Source: Chelativorans sp. J32
Lineage (GTDB): Bacteria; Pseudomonadota; Alphaproteobacteria; Rhizobiales; Rhizobiaceae
NCBI RefSeq assembly: GCF_000518985.1
Contig: NZ_JAEQ01000001.1
Span: 589,794 to 653,793, forward strand
DNA length: 64,000 nucleotides
Reading direction: 5' to 3'
Positions 17,508-26,711 of this stretch are shown one piece after another. Under the pieces are notes generated by a model, which had not been told where the DNA came from, made no database searches, and saw nothing but the letters and a program-made list of their open reading frames with translations. Made by a program: the position numbers and the translations under genes. Each line of letters starts with the position of its first letter. The first letter of the stretch is position 1.

Positions 17508-18395
17508 GTGGGCATTCTGCTGGGACTTGTCGTCACCCTGGGCTGCGTGATCGGCGGCTTCATGGCCATGGGCGGCCACATCGATGTGCTCATGCAGCCA
17601 TGGGAGCTTGTCATCATCGGCGGCGCCGCGCTGGGCACTTTCCTTGTCGCCAACCCAATGGCGATTGTGAAGGATGCGGGCAAGGCGTGCCTGGAAGCGT
17701 TCAAGAATCAGGTTCCGAAGGAGACCGAGTATCTTGAGACGCTGGGCGTGCTGCACAGTCTGATGCGCGAGTTGCGCTCCAAGTCGCGCAGCGAGGTGGA
17801 GGCGCATATCGACAATCCGGACGAATCGACGATCTTCCAGGCCTTTCCGACGGTCCTCAAGAACCGCGATCTCACGAATTTCATCTGCGACTACTGCCGC
17901 ATCATCATCATCGGCAATGCGCGGCCCTTCGAAATCGAAGCGCTGATGGACGAGGAAATCCAGACGATCCGTCGCGACAAGCTGAAGCCCTACCACGCGC
18001 TTCAGGCCGTGGCGGACGGCTTGCCGGCGCTCGGCATCGTGGCTGCCGTGCTAGGCGTCATCAAGGCCATGGGTGCGCTCGACCAGTCGCCGGAAATACT
18101 TGGGGCCCTGGTCGGTGCCGCGCTGGTCGGCACGTTCCTCGGCATTTTTCTGTCCTATGCGGTGGTCGGCCCGATCGCGACCAAGATCAAGATCGTGCGC
18201 GAGAAGAAGAACAGGCTCTACGTGATCGTGAAGCAGACATTGCTTGCCTATATGAACGGCTCGCTGCCGCAGGTGGCGCTGGAGTTCGGCCGCAAGACGA
18301 TCTCGGCCTATGACCGCCCATCCATCGATGCTGTCGAGCAGAAGACGATGGGACAGATACCCGGCGGCGCGGCGACAGAGAAGAAGGCGGCTTGA
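17508..18395 (+). CDS. motA: Flagellar motor stator protein MotA
   Basis: MotA forms the proton channel with MotB. The 295-residue protein has four membrane segments: N-terminal [20 protein letters not shown], about 35-50, and a pair near residues 160-215 including [21 protein letters not shown] and [21 protein letters not shown] large cytoplasmic loop lies between them. Start is GTG at 17508 with GAAGG seven bases upstream. It heads the rightward operon motA-fliM-fliN-fliG-flhB, a rhizobial arrangement in which motA is separated from motB. Confidence 0.96.
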   Translation: MGILLGLVVTLGCVIGGFMAMGGHIDVLMQPWELVIIGGAALGTFLVANPMAIVKDAGKACLEAFKNQVPKETEYLETLGVLHSLMRELRSKSRSEVEAHIDNPDESTIFQAFPTVLKNRDLTNFICDYCRIIIIGNARPFEIEALMDEEIQTIRRDKLKPYHALQAVADGLPALGIVAAVLGVIKAMGALDQSPEILGALVGAALVGTFLGIFLSYAVVGPIATKIKIVREKKNRLYVIVKQTLLAYMNGSLPQVALEFGRKTISAYDRPSIDAVEQKTMGQIPGGAATEKKAA

Positions 18396-18402
18396 GCGGC
18401 GG

Positions 18403-19344
18403 ATGACGGCACTCTCAAGCGATCCGGCACTGATGCAGGACCTCGTGGTCGAGCGCCTCGTGGGCGCCACTGGAGACCCGCGTCTCGTCGTCGAGGCTGC
18501 ACGAAACACGGCCATTCGCGCCCTCTCGGTGGTGCAGGAGACATTCCAGGAGAAGTTTTCCGCCCCGCTTTCCCTTGATGTGGCAGGGATCGACATCGTG
18601 AGGCTGGCGGAGCTAAAGCCCGAGCCCGATTCGTTCGATGCACTGGTGGTGGTCCCCTCGGCCGCTTCGCGGGACGCGCTCACAATGCGCCTCGACGCGC
18701 GAGCACTGTCGTTTCTCGTGAGCGTCGTCCTCGGCGGCGATCCGGACATCCCGCCGCCGCCTCTCAACCGGCCGCCTTCCAGGGTCGAGCTCGATGTGGC
18801 CGCTCTCGTCTTCGACGTCTTCGCAAGCGCTCTCAACGGCACGGGCACGCGCTCCCTGGGCTTGCGCTTGCCCGCTCCCCAGCCTGTGGCCGGGCCTGGT
18901 GAATTAAAGCGGCTGGTTGTCCGGGACGGGCCGGGCATACGCATCAGCTTTTCGCTCGGAACGGGGCCGGAGGCGGGCTCACTCACGGCCTGGATTCCTC
19001 ACCGGGTCATTCTCCAGACCCGGGCTGCGGTTGGCGGCGGTGCGGGCGATCCGCCCGCGCCCGTGCAATGGCGGCAACGCTTCAGCGACGAGGTGCGCCG
19101 CTCGAAGGTGCAGGTGACAGCGACGATCCCGTTGATGAAGCTGCCGCTTGCAGCGCTTGCCGATCTCAAGCCCGGCCAGGTGCTCGAACTGCAGGAGAAT
19201 GCGCCGAAGGAAACGCATCTTTCGGTGCGCAACCGTCCGGTTTTCGTATGCGAGTTTGGCCGCCTCGGCCAGAATTACACCGTCCGCATCAGGCAGCCTT
19301 TTGATGACCGGCAGGCCGTCCTCGATGGTCTGCTGGCCGGCTGA
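18403..19344 (+). CDS. fliM: Flagellar switch protein FliM (divergent rhizobial form)
   Basis: This is the 313-residue C-ring switch component. It lacks the easily recognised enterobacterial N-terminal CheY-binding peptide but ends with a SpoA/SPOA-type domain (VQVTATIPLMKLPLAALADLK followed by PGQVLELQENAPKET). Rhizobial FliM proteins are known to be divergent. I chose the ATG at 18403, 7 nt past the motA stop; in-frame codons upstream lie within motA. The position between motA and fliN strongly supports the call. Confidence 0.88.
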   Translation: MTALSSDPALMQDLVVERLVGATGDPRLVVEAARNTAIRALSVVQETFQEKFSAPLSLDVAGIDIVRLAELKPEPDSFDALVVVPSAASRDALTMRLDARALSFLVSVVLGGDPDIPPPPLNRPPSRVELDVAALVFDVFASALNGTGTRSLGLRLPAPQPVAGPGELKRLVVRDGPGIRISFSLGTGPEAGSLTAWIPHRVILQTRAAVGGGAGDPPAPVQWRQRFSDEVRRSKVQVTATIPLMKLPLAALADLKPGQVLELQENAPKETHLSVRNRPVFVCEFGRLGQNYTVRIRQPFDDRQAVLDGLLAG

Positions 19345-19356
19345 AGGAGAATCCTT

Positions 19357-19722
19357 ATGAGCAAGACCCGAACCGCCCCCAGTGAGAGCGCAGGCGAGAC
19401 ATTGGACAAGGCGATCGAGGAGATGCGCAGCGCCCTTCATGAAGAGGAGTCGCGGACGAACGCGGCCGGCGGCGCGGGCTTTGTCATGGACATTCCAGTC
19501 GAGGTGCAGATCGTTCTGGGCAGCGCGGAAATGACCGTCTCCGAGCTGATGGCGCTGCAGCGTGGCTCCACCGTGTCGCTCGACCGGCGCATTGGCGAAC
19601 CGGTCGATATCGTGGTCAATGGCCGGCGGATCGCCCGCGGTGAGATTACGATCCTTGAGGATGACCCGAGCCGCTTCGGAGTGCGCCTGACCGAGATCGG
19701 CGGCTCCACGCGAGCCGAATGA
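19357..19722 (+). CDS. fliN: Flagellar switch protein FliN
   Basis: This small C-ring protein of 121 residues has a variable N-terminus and a C-terminal SpoA domain at about 45-120 ([46 protein letters not shown]). The hydrophobic and glycine pattern is standard for FliN. It follows fliM by 12 nt and precedes fliG by 19 nt. Confidence 0.96.
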   Translation: MSKTRTAPSESAGETLDKAIEEMRSALHEEESRTNAAGGAGFVMDIPVEVQIVLGSAEMTVSELMALQRGSTVSLDRRIGEPVDIVVNGRRIARGEITILEDDPSRFGVRLTEIGGSTRAE

Positions 19723-19741
19723 GCAGCGGTTTGGGAGAGGG

Positions 19742-20752
19742 ATGGTGAACACACCCGTCAGGTTGACCCAGGCAGAAAAGGCGGCCGCCATTCTCGTGGC
19801 GATGGGCAAGCCTGCCGCGGGCAGGCTGCTTAAGTTTTTCAAGCAGGAGGAATTGAAGGCACTCATAGAGGCGGCGCGGCGTTTGCGCACCATTCCGCAG
19901 GCCGAGCTTGAAAAGGTTGTCCAGGAATTCGAGCGGGAGTTCGCCGAAGGCGCCGGCCTCCTCGACTCGGCGGATAGCATGAGCAACATCCTGAGCGAGA
20001 CATTGCCGCCCGAGGAAGTAAGCTTCCTCATGGGCGGCGGTGCCGCCGAGAGCGCCGTAGCCGAGGACGTCTGGGCAAAACTGGAAAAGCTCCAGCCGGA
20101 GCGGCTGGCGCAGGTTCTCACGCTCGAACACCCGCAGACCATCGCCGTTATCCTCGCCAGTCTCTCGCCCCAGGTCGCGTCAAGGGTGACAGTGGCGCTC
20201 GATCGCCAGCAGCGGGGGGACGTGCTGCGGCGGATGGCGTCGATGGGGCAGGTGGGTGCTGAGGCACGGGCGATCATCGAGCGGCGCATTGCCGAGATCC
20301 TGCGCGCCGAAGCGAGCGGAAAGGATGCCTCCGCTGGCCAGGCGCGTGTTGCGCGTCTGCTCAACGAGCTTGAGAAGGCTGAAGCCGACGAGGTGATCCG
20401 CGATCTGGAGGCGGTGGGCACGCCGGATGTGGATGCGATCAGGGCACGGCTCTTCGCCTTCGAGGAAATCGTTCACCTGTCCCAGAAAGGACGCGTCGCG
20501 CTTCTGGACGGCCTGCCGACGGATCTCGTCACGCTTGCCCTGCGGGAGGCGCCTTCCGAGGTTGTGGAAGCGGTTCTATCAGCTCTTGGTGCCCGCTCAC
20601 GGCGCATGATCGAGGCAGAACTTGCAGCACCCATGGATGGCGTATCGTCAGAAGCTGTCGCCGGCGCGCGCAAGCGCATCGCAGCCACCGCTATACAGCT
20701 CGCACAGCAAGGGGCGATCGAGCTCCCTTCCACCTCGAAGATAGCCGCATAA
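19742..20752 (+). CDS. fliG: Flagellar motor switch protein FliG
   Basis: FliG couples MotA to rotor rotation and anchors the C ring to FliF. The 336-residue product has the typical N-terminal FliF-binding domain (LTQAEKAAAILVAMGKPAAG), a middle domain with the EHPQTIAVILASL motif near residue 125, and a C-terminal domain with charged helix positions (FEEIVHLSQKGRVALLDGLP). Order fliM-fliN-fliG-flhB is rhizobial. Confidence 0.96.
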   Translation: MVNTPVRLTQAEKAAAILVAMGKPAAGRLLKFFKQEELKALIEAARRLRTIPQAELEKVVQEFEREFAEGAGLLDSADSMSNILSETLPPEEVSFLMGGGAAESAVAEDVWAKLEKLQPERLAQVLTLEHPQTIAVILASLSPQVASRVTVALDRQQRGDVLRRMASMGQVGAEARAIIERRIAEILRAEASGKDASAGQARVARLLNELEKAEADEVIRDLEAVGTPDVDAIRARLFAFEEIVHLSQKGRVALLDGLPTDLVTLALREAPSEVVEAVLSALGARSRRMIEAELAAPMDGVSSEAVAGARKRIAATAIQLAQQGAIELPSTSKIAA

Positions 20753-20756
20753 GGCG

Positions 20757-21854
20757 ATGGCCGAGGGAGGAGCCGACAAGGAAAGCAAGACCGAAGAGGC
20801 CACGGAGAAGAAGGTCCGGGACACGGTCGAGAAGGGGCAACTGCCGTTCTCCCGCGAAGCGCCGGTGCTTGCGTCCTTTCTCGCGATCCTCGTCTTCATA
20901 ATCTTTTTCGCGGAGGAACGGGCGGCTGAGCTTGCCGGCTTCCTCGCCGTCTTCATCGAAAGAGCCGATGGCTGGTCGCTGGAGACCCAGACAGATGCGA
21001 TCGCGATCTATCGGATCGTCTTCCTGGAGGTCGGCAAGGTCGCGGGCGTCGTGATGGTGCTGCTGGTCGCCGCCGGCATTTCGGCTTCGATCCTGCAGAA
21101 CACACCCCGTTTCGTGCTTGACCGCATCCAGCCCAAACTCTCGCGCATTTCGCTTGCCAAGGGCTGGTCGCGACTTTTCGGCGGGCGCGGGCTGGTCGAG
21201 TTCGCCAAATCCATCGGCAAGATGCTTGTGGTCGGCGGCCTCGTCGCCTTCACGCTGCGGCATGCAGACACGCGCCTGCTTTCCGGCATGATGACGCACC
21301 CGGTCGTCTTCACCGTCACGATCCGCGATCTGGCCGTCAACATCCTCATCGCCATCGCGCTCTTCATGACCCTGGTGGCCGTCGCGGACCTGGTGTGGTC
21401 ACGCTTCAGCTGGCGGCAGGACTTGCGCATGACGCGCCAGGAGGTGAAGGACGAGCAAAAGCAGACGGATGGCGACCCGCTCGTAAGGGCGCGCCTGCGT
21501 TCCGTGGCGCGGGATCGCGCGAGGCAGCGCATGATGTCTGCGGTACCTCAGGCAACGCTGGTCATCGCCAACCCTACCCACTACGCCATCGCTTTGCGCT
21601 ACCAGCGTGATAAGGACGCCGCACCCGTCGTCGTTGCCAAGGGGCAGGACCTGATAGCATTGCGCATCCGGGAGATCGCGCAAGAACACGACATCCCCGT
21701 TTTCGAGGAGCCGGCGCTCGCCCGTTCCATGTACAAACAAGTTTCAGTGGATAGTCTTATCCCGCCTCAGTTCTACAAGGCGGTCGCCGAGCTTGTCCGG
21801 CGCGTCTACATGGCGGGAGGCGGCGGGAGGACAATGATGAAGGCGACAGCATGA
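20757..21854 (+). CDS. flhB: Flagellar export switch protein FlhB
   Basis: FlhB of 365 residues sets the specificity switch of the flagellar export gate. It begins with the diagnostic KTEEATEKKVRDTVEKGQLP, has four membrane segments between about 30 and 215, and the autocleavage motif NPTH at residues 272-275 in a cytoplasmic domain that continues to the C-terminus. The stop overlaps the next small gene by 4 nt. Confidence 0.97.
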   Translation: MAEGGADKESKTEEATEKKVRDTVEKGQLPFSREAPVLASFLAILVFIIFFAEERAAELAGFLAVFIERADGWSLETQTDAIAIYRIVFLEVGKVAGVVMVLLVAAGISASILQNTPRFVLDRIQPKLSRISLAKGWSRLFGGRGLVEFAKSIGKMLVVGGLVAFTLRHADTRLLSGMMTHPVVFTVTIRDLAVNILIAIALFMTLVAVADLVWSRFSWRQDLRMTRQEVKDEQKQTDGDPLVRARLRSVARDRARQRMMSAVPQATLVIANPTHYAIALRYQRDKDAAPVVVAKGQDLIALRIREIAQEHDIPVFEEPALARSMYKQVSVDSLIPPQFYKAVAELVRRVYMAGGGGRTMMKATA

Positions 21855-22285
21855 ACCGGCAGCCCCATTCATATGAGCGGGAGATCATCGTGGCGAAGGC
21901 TATCGAAGGGGTGGCAAGCGAGCTCCGGCTGATCGACCTTGCCGATTACGTGGCCTTCATTCGGCTGGAGAGCATGGCGAGCATAGCCGACATCGTCGAA
22001 TCGGCCGCCGAGCTTTACTTCGTGCCCGGCACATTGCGGCTGGGGCACGGCTGTGAAGCCCATGTCGGCTGGACGGAAGCGCCGCGCATCGTGCTCGATC
22101 TGGAACTTCGCCCGACAGGGGTAACCGTGTATTTCACGCTGACCCTGAGCGCTTCCGACGCTTCGGTCGACGTCAAATACGTCGCTTTCGATGAACCTTC
22201 CGAAGATCCGGAGGCCAATTCAGCGTTTCTGGCCAGGGCCCTTGAGGCCTCCCGGATTCGCAGGGCGGCAAGCATGAGAGCCTGA
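21851..22285 (+). CDS. Small flagellar-operon protein of unknown function
   Basis: The 144-residue soluble protein has no signal or membrane segment. The centre is beta-rich (FVPGTLRLGHGCEAHVGWTE; VTVYFTLTLSASDASVDVKY) and the C-terminus is a charged helix (NSAFLARALEASRIRRAA). The start overlaps flhB by 4 nt, so it is translationally coupled to the export-switch gene. S. meliloti has a small uncharacterised gene beside flhB before visR. I do not recognise the family; a switch or export accessory role is an inference from coupling. Confidence 0.75.
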   Translation: MNRQPHSYEREIIVAKAIEGVASELRLIDLADYVAFIRLESMASIADIVESAAELYFVPGTLRLGHGCEAHVGWTEAPRIVLDLELRPTGVTVYFTLTLSASDASVDVKYVAFDEPSEDPEANSAFLARALEASRIRRAASMRA

Positions 22286-22417
22286 GCCTGTTTCGCGCCC
22301 CGGGGAGAATGGATCGCGCCAGGTTCTGCCTGGGCGGGACATGACATTGGCGCCCGTTCGCGATAGGCATATCGGCATCTAAACCCCTTGCCATTGCCGA
22401 ACTCCAGGACAGCCGAC

Positions 22418-23395
22418 ATGACAGACATCGCGATGATCCAAGCCGCCCGCGATCGCATCTCCGGGCATGCTCGATACACGCCCTTTCTTGATTCGCCCTT
22501 TCTGGACGAAATCGCAGGGCGTCGTGTGCTCGTCAAAGCCGAGTGCCTGCAGCTTACCGGCTCCTTCAAGTTCCGTGGAGCATGGTCGGCTATTTCCGCC
22601 CTTGATCAGGAGGTGCGAAAGAACGGCGTGATTGCCTTCTCCTCGGGAAATCACGCGCAGGGTGTGGCCCTTGCCGCGCGTATGCACGGCGTGCCCTGTG
22701 TCATCGTCATGCCCTCCGATGCGCCCAGACTGAAAGTGGAGAACACCCGCGCCTATGGCGCCGAGGTGGTGCTCTATGACCGCGCGAATGAGAGCCGGGA
22801 AGCAATCGGCGCCCACCTTGCTCAGGAAAGGGGGCTCACGCTGATCAAGCCTTTCGATGAACCTTTGGTCATCGCCGGGCAGGGCACGATCGGCCTCGAA
22901 ATCGCGGATCAAGCGAGGGAGGCGGGCATAGAGCGCGCCGAGGTACTTGTCCCCTGCGGTGGCGGTGGGCTTACTTCGGGCATATCGCTCGCGCTTGAGG
23001 CCTGCGCGCCGGGCTTCAAGGTGCATCCCTGCGAACCTGCAGGTTTTGACGACACCACACGCTCCCTCGCCTCGGGAAAATTTGAACGCAATGAAAAGAT
23101 GGCCGGTTCGATCTGCGACGCTATCGTGACGCCGTCGCCGGGTGAAATCACCTTTCCGATCATGCGGCGGATATGCGGTGCAGGGATCGTGGTGACAGAT
23201 GACGAGGCGTTGCACGCAATGGCAATTGCCTTTAGCCGGTTAAAAATCGTCATAGAGCCGGGCGGTGCGGTGGCTCTCGCGGCAGCTCTCTTCCATGGCA
23301 GCGAGATCGACGGGGACACCGCAATTGTGGTCGCCTCAGGCGGCAATGTGGATGCCGCACTGTTTCGGCAGGCGCTGGAGCGGTTCGGCGGCTAG
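22418..23395 (+). CDS. PLP-dependent threonine/serine dehydratase
   Basis: This fold-type II PLP enzyme of 325 residues would deaminate threonine or serine. It has the PLP-lysine motif GSFKFRGAW near residue 45, the SSGNHAQGVALAAR motif that binds the substrate carboxylate, and the glycine-rich phosphate loop VPCGGGGLTSG near residue 180. There is no C-terminal ACT-like regulatory domain, so it resembles catabolic threonine dehydratase, threo-3-hydroxyaspartate ammonia-lyase or serine racemase, not biosynthetic IlvA. The ATG at 22418 has AGGA upstream; an earlier TTG at 22388 lacks a ribosome site. It stands alone between the flagellar operon and the aceA regulator. Confidence 0.9.
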   Translation: MTDIAMIQAARDRISGHARYTPFLDSPFLDEIAGRRVLVKAECLQLTGSFKFRGAWSAISALDQEVRKNGVIAFSSGNHAQGVALAARMHGVPCVIVMPSDAPRLKVENTRAYGAEVVLYDRANESREAIGAHLAQERGLTLIKPFDEPLVIAGQGTIGLEIADQAREAGIERAEVLVPCGGGGLTSGISLALEACAPGFKVHPCEPAGFDDTTRSLASGKFERNEKMAGSICDAIVTPSPGEITFPIMRRICGAGIVVTDDEALHAMAIAFSRLKIVIEPGGAVALAAALFHGSEIDGDTAIVVASGGNVDAALFRQALERFGG

Positions 23396-23441
23396 CGCGG
23401 CCTGAGGATCCGGCGCGGGCTTCGGAGCGCACCCTAAAAGG

Positions 23442-24860
23442 TTACTGGAAATCGTAGACGCTGAATCCGGTCACCATTTCGTCCAGCCCAAGAGGGCGGG
23501 TGAGGGGCGGTTCTGCCCTTGCAAGGCATCCCTGCCGCTCACAGAGCCGACAGGCAGGACCAATGGGTGTGACGAGATTAGCTGGCAGGGCATCGCCGTA
23601 GATGACCCGGTCCTTGTACGTTATTTCGCAACCGAGCAGCAGCGCCGTGCGACGCGGCCGCTCGCTGAATGCAGCCTGAGGGCCGTCCACCGTGCGGGCG
23701 ATCGTGAGGTAGGCTTCCCCATTAGGCATCGCCACTGCGTCGGCGAGGATCTGTCCCGGCTGGGCGAAGGCGGCATGGATGGTAAGCTTGGGACAACCGC
23801 CGCCGAAACGATTGGCTGGAAAGCCCTGCGCGCCGGCACGCCTCAGCCGGTTGCCTGCAGCATCCACCTCGAGCAGAAAAAACGGGATGCCTGCCGTGCC
23901 TTCCCGCCCGAGCGTCGTCAGACGGTTTGCCGCCTGCTCGAACGAGACCTGGAACCTCGCGGAAAGGACTGAAATATCGTATCGCGACCGCTCGGCTGCC
24001 GCGAGGAACGGCTCGTAAGGCATCATGAGCGCATGGGCGGCGTAGCGTCCGAGCTCAAAGCGGGCGAGCCGCTTCGCCTCGTCCGAATGCAGTCTGAGCG
24101 CCTCGATCTCAATGGCAATGGCAGCCCGCATGCGGATGAGCGCGGCCTCGATCGCGATCTCGCGCAGCTGGTCGGCCGGTGAAAGCCGTTCGGAGATGAA
24201 GAGCCGCTGCGAATGGCGGTCGTAACGCCGCCGCCAGTTCGGCATGGTTGCGGCGGGGAGCACGCGCACGCTAATGCCATGCTCCCGCGCGAACCATGCC
24301 TTGAGCGCGCCGGGCAAATCGCCCCCGGAATCCAATACGCGGTGAAAAGCCTCAGCCTCCTCCTCCAGTGCAGGGAAGTGGTTGGGGCGTCGCTCGAGAA
24401 CATCGCGGACTTCGTCCACCGGCAGCCTTGTGGCGGAAACGGCAGCTGTGTGGCCTTCCTCCGAGAGCATTCCGGAGAGGTCGGACAGGCGCGTCGCCTG
24501 CTCGCGATAGGCGCGATAAAGCTTGATCAGGGCCGCAGCGGCATTGGGCGCGGCGTCGGCAAGGTCGAGCAACTCGCTCTCGCCGGGAAGCTCGCCCACA
24601 AGCAGCGGATCGGAAAAGACTTCCCTGAGAGCGCCAAGCGAGGCGCCGGACTCCGCCTGCAATTCCTCAGGCTCCACCCTGTAGACCGAGACCAGCTTGA
24701 GGATCAACTGCGCGGTCAAGGGCCTCTGATTCCGCTCGATGAGGTTGAGATAGGAGGGCGAAATGCCCAACCCCTCGGCCATTGCAGTCTGCGTCAGGCC
24801 CTTGGCGTGACGGATACGCCTGACGCGGGCGCCCGCGAAAATCTTCTGCGCATTCAGCAA
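23442..24860 (-). CDS. XRE/IrrE-type regulator of short-chain acyl/glyoxylate metabolism (RamB/ScfR-like)
   Basis: The 472-residue regulator has an N-terminal XRE helix-turn-helix (residues of about 12-66, with KGLTQTAMAEGLGISPSYLN). An IrrE-like/DUF955 middle segment follows (HFPALEEEAEAFHRVLDSGG; LREIAIEAALIRM), then a C-terminal DUF2083-type domain ending in a cysteine cluster, CRLCERQGC, near residue 440. Proteins of this architecture (RamB of Corynebacterium, propionate and short-chain acyl regulators) control isocitrate lyase or methylcitrate genes. It is divergent from aceA with repeated TTTACA boxes in between, strongly suggesting that it regulates aceA and itself. Confidence 0.88.
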   Translation of the reverse strand: MLNAQKIFAGARVRRIRHAKGLTQTAMAEGLGISPSYLNLIERNQRPLTAQLILKLVSVYRVEPEELQAESGASLGALREVFSDPLLVGELPGESELLDLADAAPNAAAALIKLYRAYREQATRLSDLSGMLSEEGHTAAVSATRLPVDEVRDVLERRPNHFPALEEEAEAFHRVLDSGGDLPGALKAWFAREHGISVRVLPAATMPNWRRRYDRHSQRLFISERLSPADQLREIAIEAALIRMRAAIAIEIEALRLHSDEAKRLARFELGRYAAHALMMPYEPFLAAAERSRYDISVLSARFQVSFEQAANRLTTLGREGTAGIPFFLLEVDAAGNRLRRAGAQGFPANRFGGGCPKLTIHAAFAQPGQILADAVAMPNGEAYLTIARTVDGPQAAFSERPRRTALLLGCEITYKDRVIYGDALPANLVTPIGPACRLCERQGCLARAEPPLTRPLGLDEMVTGFSVYDFQ

Positions 24861-24870
24861 TCGGTGTTCC

Positions 24871-24932
24871 TTTACATCCCTTTACAAGCGCTGTTGAGCT
24901 TTCGGCGCCTTTACAGGATTTACAAATTTACG
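24871..24932. promoter_or_regulatory. Repeated TTTACA boxes between regulator and aceA
   Basis: TTTACA occurs at 24871-24876, 24881-24886, 24910-24915 and 24919-24924, with a TTTACG at 24927-24932. Spacings are 10, 29, 9 and 8 bp. The block begins 10 bp upstream of the regulator start and lies in the 235-bp divergent gap to aceA, where an operator for the XRE regulator would be expected. Binding is inferred, not shown. Confidence 0.5.
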
Positions 24933-25095
24933 GCCTCGGGTGTGACAAGATCAGACATCATCACCCGAAATGCCTTCTTTTATCCCGCCATCTGCGTGCC
25001 TTTTCAAGGTGCCCGTCGTAAATCCTGTCACAACGATCAGGGCAGAACTGCCTGGGTCCATCCTTAACGCGAACCCACGATTTGGCGGAGACACT

Positions 25096-26385
25096 ATGAC
25101 AGACTTTTACAGCCTTGTCCCATCAGCTCCCAAGGGCCGCTTCGACGGCATTGAGCGGACCTATTCGGCAGAAGATGTGCGCCGGCTGCGTGGCTCGGTG
25201 GCCATCCGCCATACTCTTGCGGAGGAGGGCGCCAACCGGCTCTGGCAGCTCCTGCATCAAGACGATTTCGTGAATGCACTGGGTGCGCTTTCGGGCAACC
25301 AGGCGATGCAGATGGTGCGGGCCGGCTTGAAGGCAATCTATCTCTCGGGCTGGCAGGTGGCCGCCGACGCCAATACTGCCTCGGCCATGTATCCCGACCA
25401 GTCCCTTTATCCGGCCAATGCCGGGCCGGAGCTGGCACGGCGGATCAACCGCACCCTGCAGCGCGCCGACCAGATCGAGGTCTCGGAGGGGAAGGGGCTT
25501 TCGGTCGAAACCTGGTTTGCGCCCATCGTGGCCGATGCCGAAGCGGGGTTCGGTGGCCCGCTCAACGCTTTCGAGATCATGAAGGCCTATATCGAGGCGG
25601 GTGCTGCCGGCGTCCATTTCGAGGACCAGCTCGCTTCGGAGAAGAAGTGTGGCCATCTCGGCGGCAAGGTGCTGATCCCCACGGCGGCCCATATCCGCAA
25701 CCTCACCGCCGCGCGTCTTGCCGCAGATGTGATAGGTGTGCCCTCGCTCGTCATCTGCCGCACGGATGCGGAGGCGGCGAAGCTGCTTACCTCAGATATC
25801 GATGAGCGCGATCAGCCTTTCGTCGATTACGAGGCTGGCCGCACGGTGGAGGGCTTCTACCGGGTAAAGAACGGGCTGGAGCCCTGCATCGCCCGTGCCA
25901 TTGCTTACGCGCCCTACAGCGACCTCATCTGGTGCGAGACTTCGAAACCCGATCTGGAGCAGGCGCGGAAATTCGCCGAAGGCGTACACAAGCATCATCC
26001 GGGCAAGATGCTGGCCTACAACTGCTCGCCCTCCTTCAATTGGAAGAAGAACCTGGACGACGGCACCATCGCCAAGTTCCAGCGTGAACTGGGTGCCATG
26101 GGTTACAAGTTCCAGTTCATCACGCTCGCGGGCTTCCATCAGCTCAACTACGGCATGTTCGAGCTGGCGAGCGGGTATCGGGAGCGTCAGATGGCAGCTT
26201 ATGCGGAGCTGCAGGAGGCGGAATTCGCCGCGGAATCGCGCGGCTACACGGCCACCAAGCACCAGCGCGAGGTAGGCACGGGATATTTCGATGCCGTTTC
26301 CCTGGCGATCACTGGAGGTCAGTCCTCCACCACCGCCATGGGTGAATCGACCGAACATGACCAATTCGTTCAGGCGGCCGAGTGA
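25096..26385 (+). CDS. aceA: Isocitrate lyase
   Basis: This 429-residue glyoxylate-cycle enzyme cleaves isocitrate to glyoxylate and succinate. The catalytic KKCGH signature lies at residues 183-187 (Cys185). Other conserved segments are [46 protein letters not shown] and [15 protein letters not shown]. Start is ATG 25096 with GGAG six bases upstream; an in-frame ATG at 24970 would read through the operator region. Length matches proteobacterial AceA. It is divergent from its probable regulator and followed by a small co-transcribed gene after 23 nt. Confidence 0.97.
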   Translation: MTDFYSLVPSAPKGRFDGIERTYSAEDVRRLRGSVAIRHTLAEEGANRLWQLLHQDDFVNALGALSGNQAMQMVRAGLKAIYLSGWQVAADANTASAMYPDQSLYPANAGPELARRINRTLQRADQIEVSEGKGLSVETWFAPIVADAEAGFGGPLNAFEIMKAYIEAGAAGVHFEDQLASEKKCGHLGGKVLIPTAAHIRNLTAARLAADVIGVPSLVICRTDAEAAKLLTSDIDERDQPFVDYEAGRTVEGFYRVKNGLEPCIARAIAYAPYSDLIWCETSKPDLEQARKFAEGVHKHHPGKMLAYNCSPSFNWKKNLDDGTIAKFQRELGAMGYKFQFITLAGFHQLNYGMFELASGYRERQMAAYAELQEAEFAAESRGYTATKHQREVGTGYFDAVSLAITGGQSSTTAMGESTEHDQFVQAAE

Positions 26386-26408
26386 AGGCTGCCGGGAAGG
26401 AGCAAAGC

Positions 26409-26648
26409 ATGAAGATCTCAGTCAAAGAACGTATCGAGGCGCAGACGACCGAGATGGGCGATATGCAACAGGTGGCTATGCGCCGGGTCGCAAATGATCT
26501 GCACCGGCTCAATCAGGCCGTCGTCGAGGCGGTCCAGGCCGGCCTGTCGGTGGAGCTGATCCGCACGGCTCGCCACCATGGCGGTGACGGCAATTGGGGC
26601 GATCTCCTGATGCCCATCATCGTGAGGAATGCGGGATCGAGCGAATAA
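26409..26648 (+). CDS. Small aceA-linked protein (DUF6494-like)
   Basis: The 79-residue acidic, soluble protein begins MKISVKERIEAQTTEMGDMQ and has a helical middle (VANDLHRLNQAVVEAVQAG) and ends with GDLLMPIIVRN. It has a strong AAGGAG site before ATG 26409 and follows aceA by 23 nt, so it is very likely co-transcribed. I associate it with the DUF6494 family from memory and cannot confirm. Function unknown; the location suggests a role in glyoxylate or acetate metabolism. Confidence 0.7.
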   Translation: MKISVKERIEAQTTEMGDMQQVAMRRVANDLHRLNQAVVEAVQAGLSVELIRTARHHGGDGNWGDLLMPIIVRNAGSSE

Positions 26649-26672
26649 CCCCAGCCAGTCCACGAACCTGGC

Positions 26673-26710
26673 GCTTTCCGACCTCGTTCACTTGCGCGGG
26701 GTCGGAAAGC
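26673..26710. terminator. Inverted repeat between convergent genes
   Basis: Perfect 11-bp arms (GCTTTCCGACC and GGTCGGAAAGC) are separated by 16 nt in the 63-bp gap between the convergent small gene and the aldehyde dehydrogenase gene. There is no T-run on either side, so termination is plausible but not certain. Confidence 0.45.
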
Positions 26711-26711
26711 T

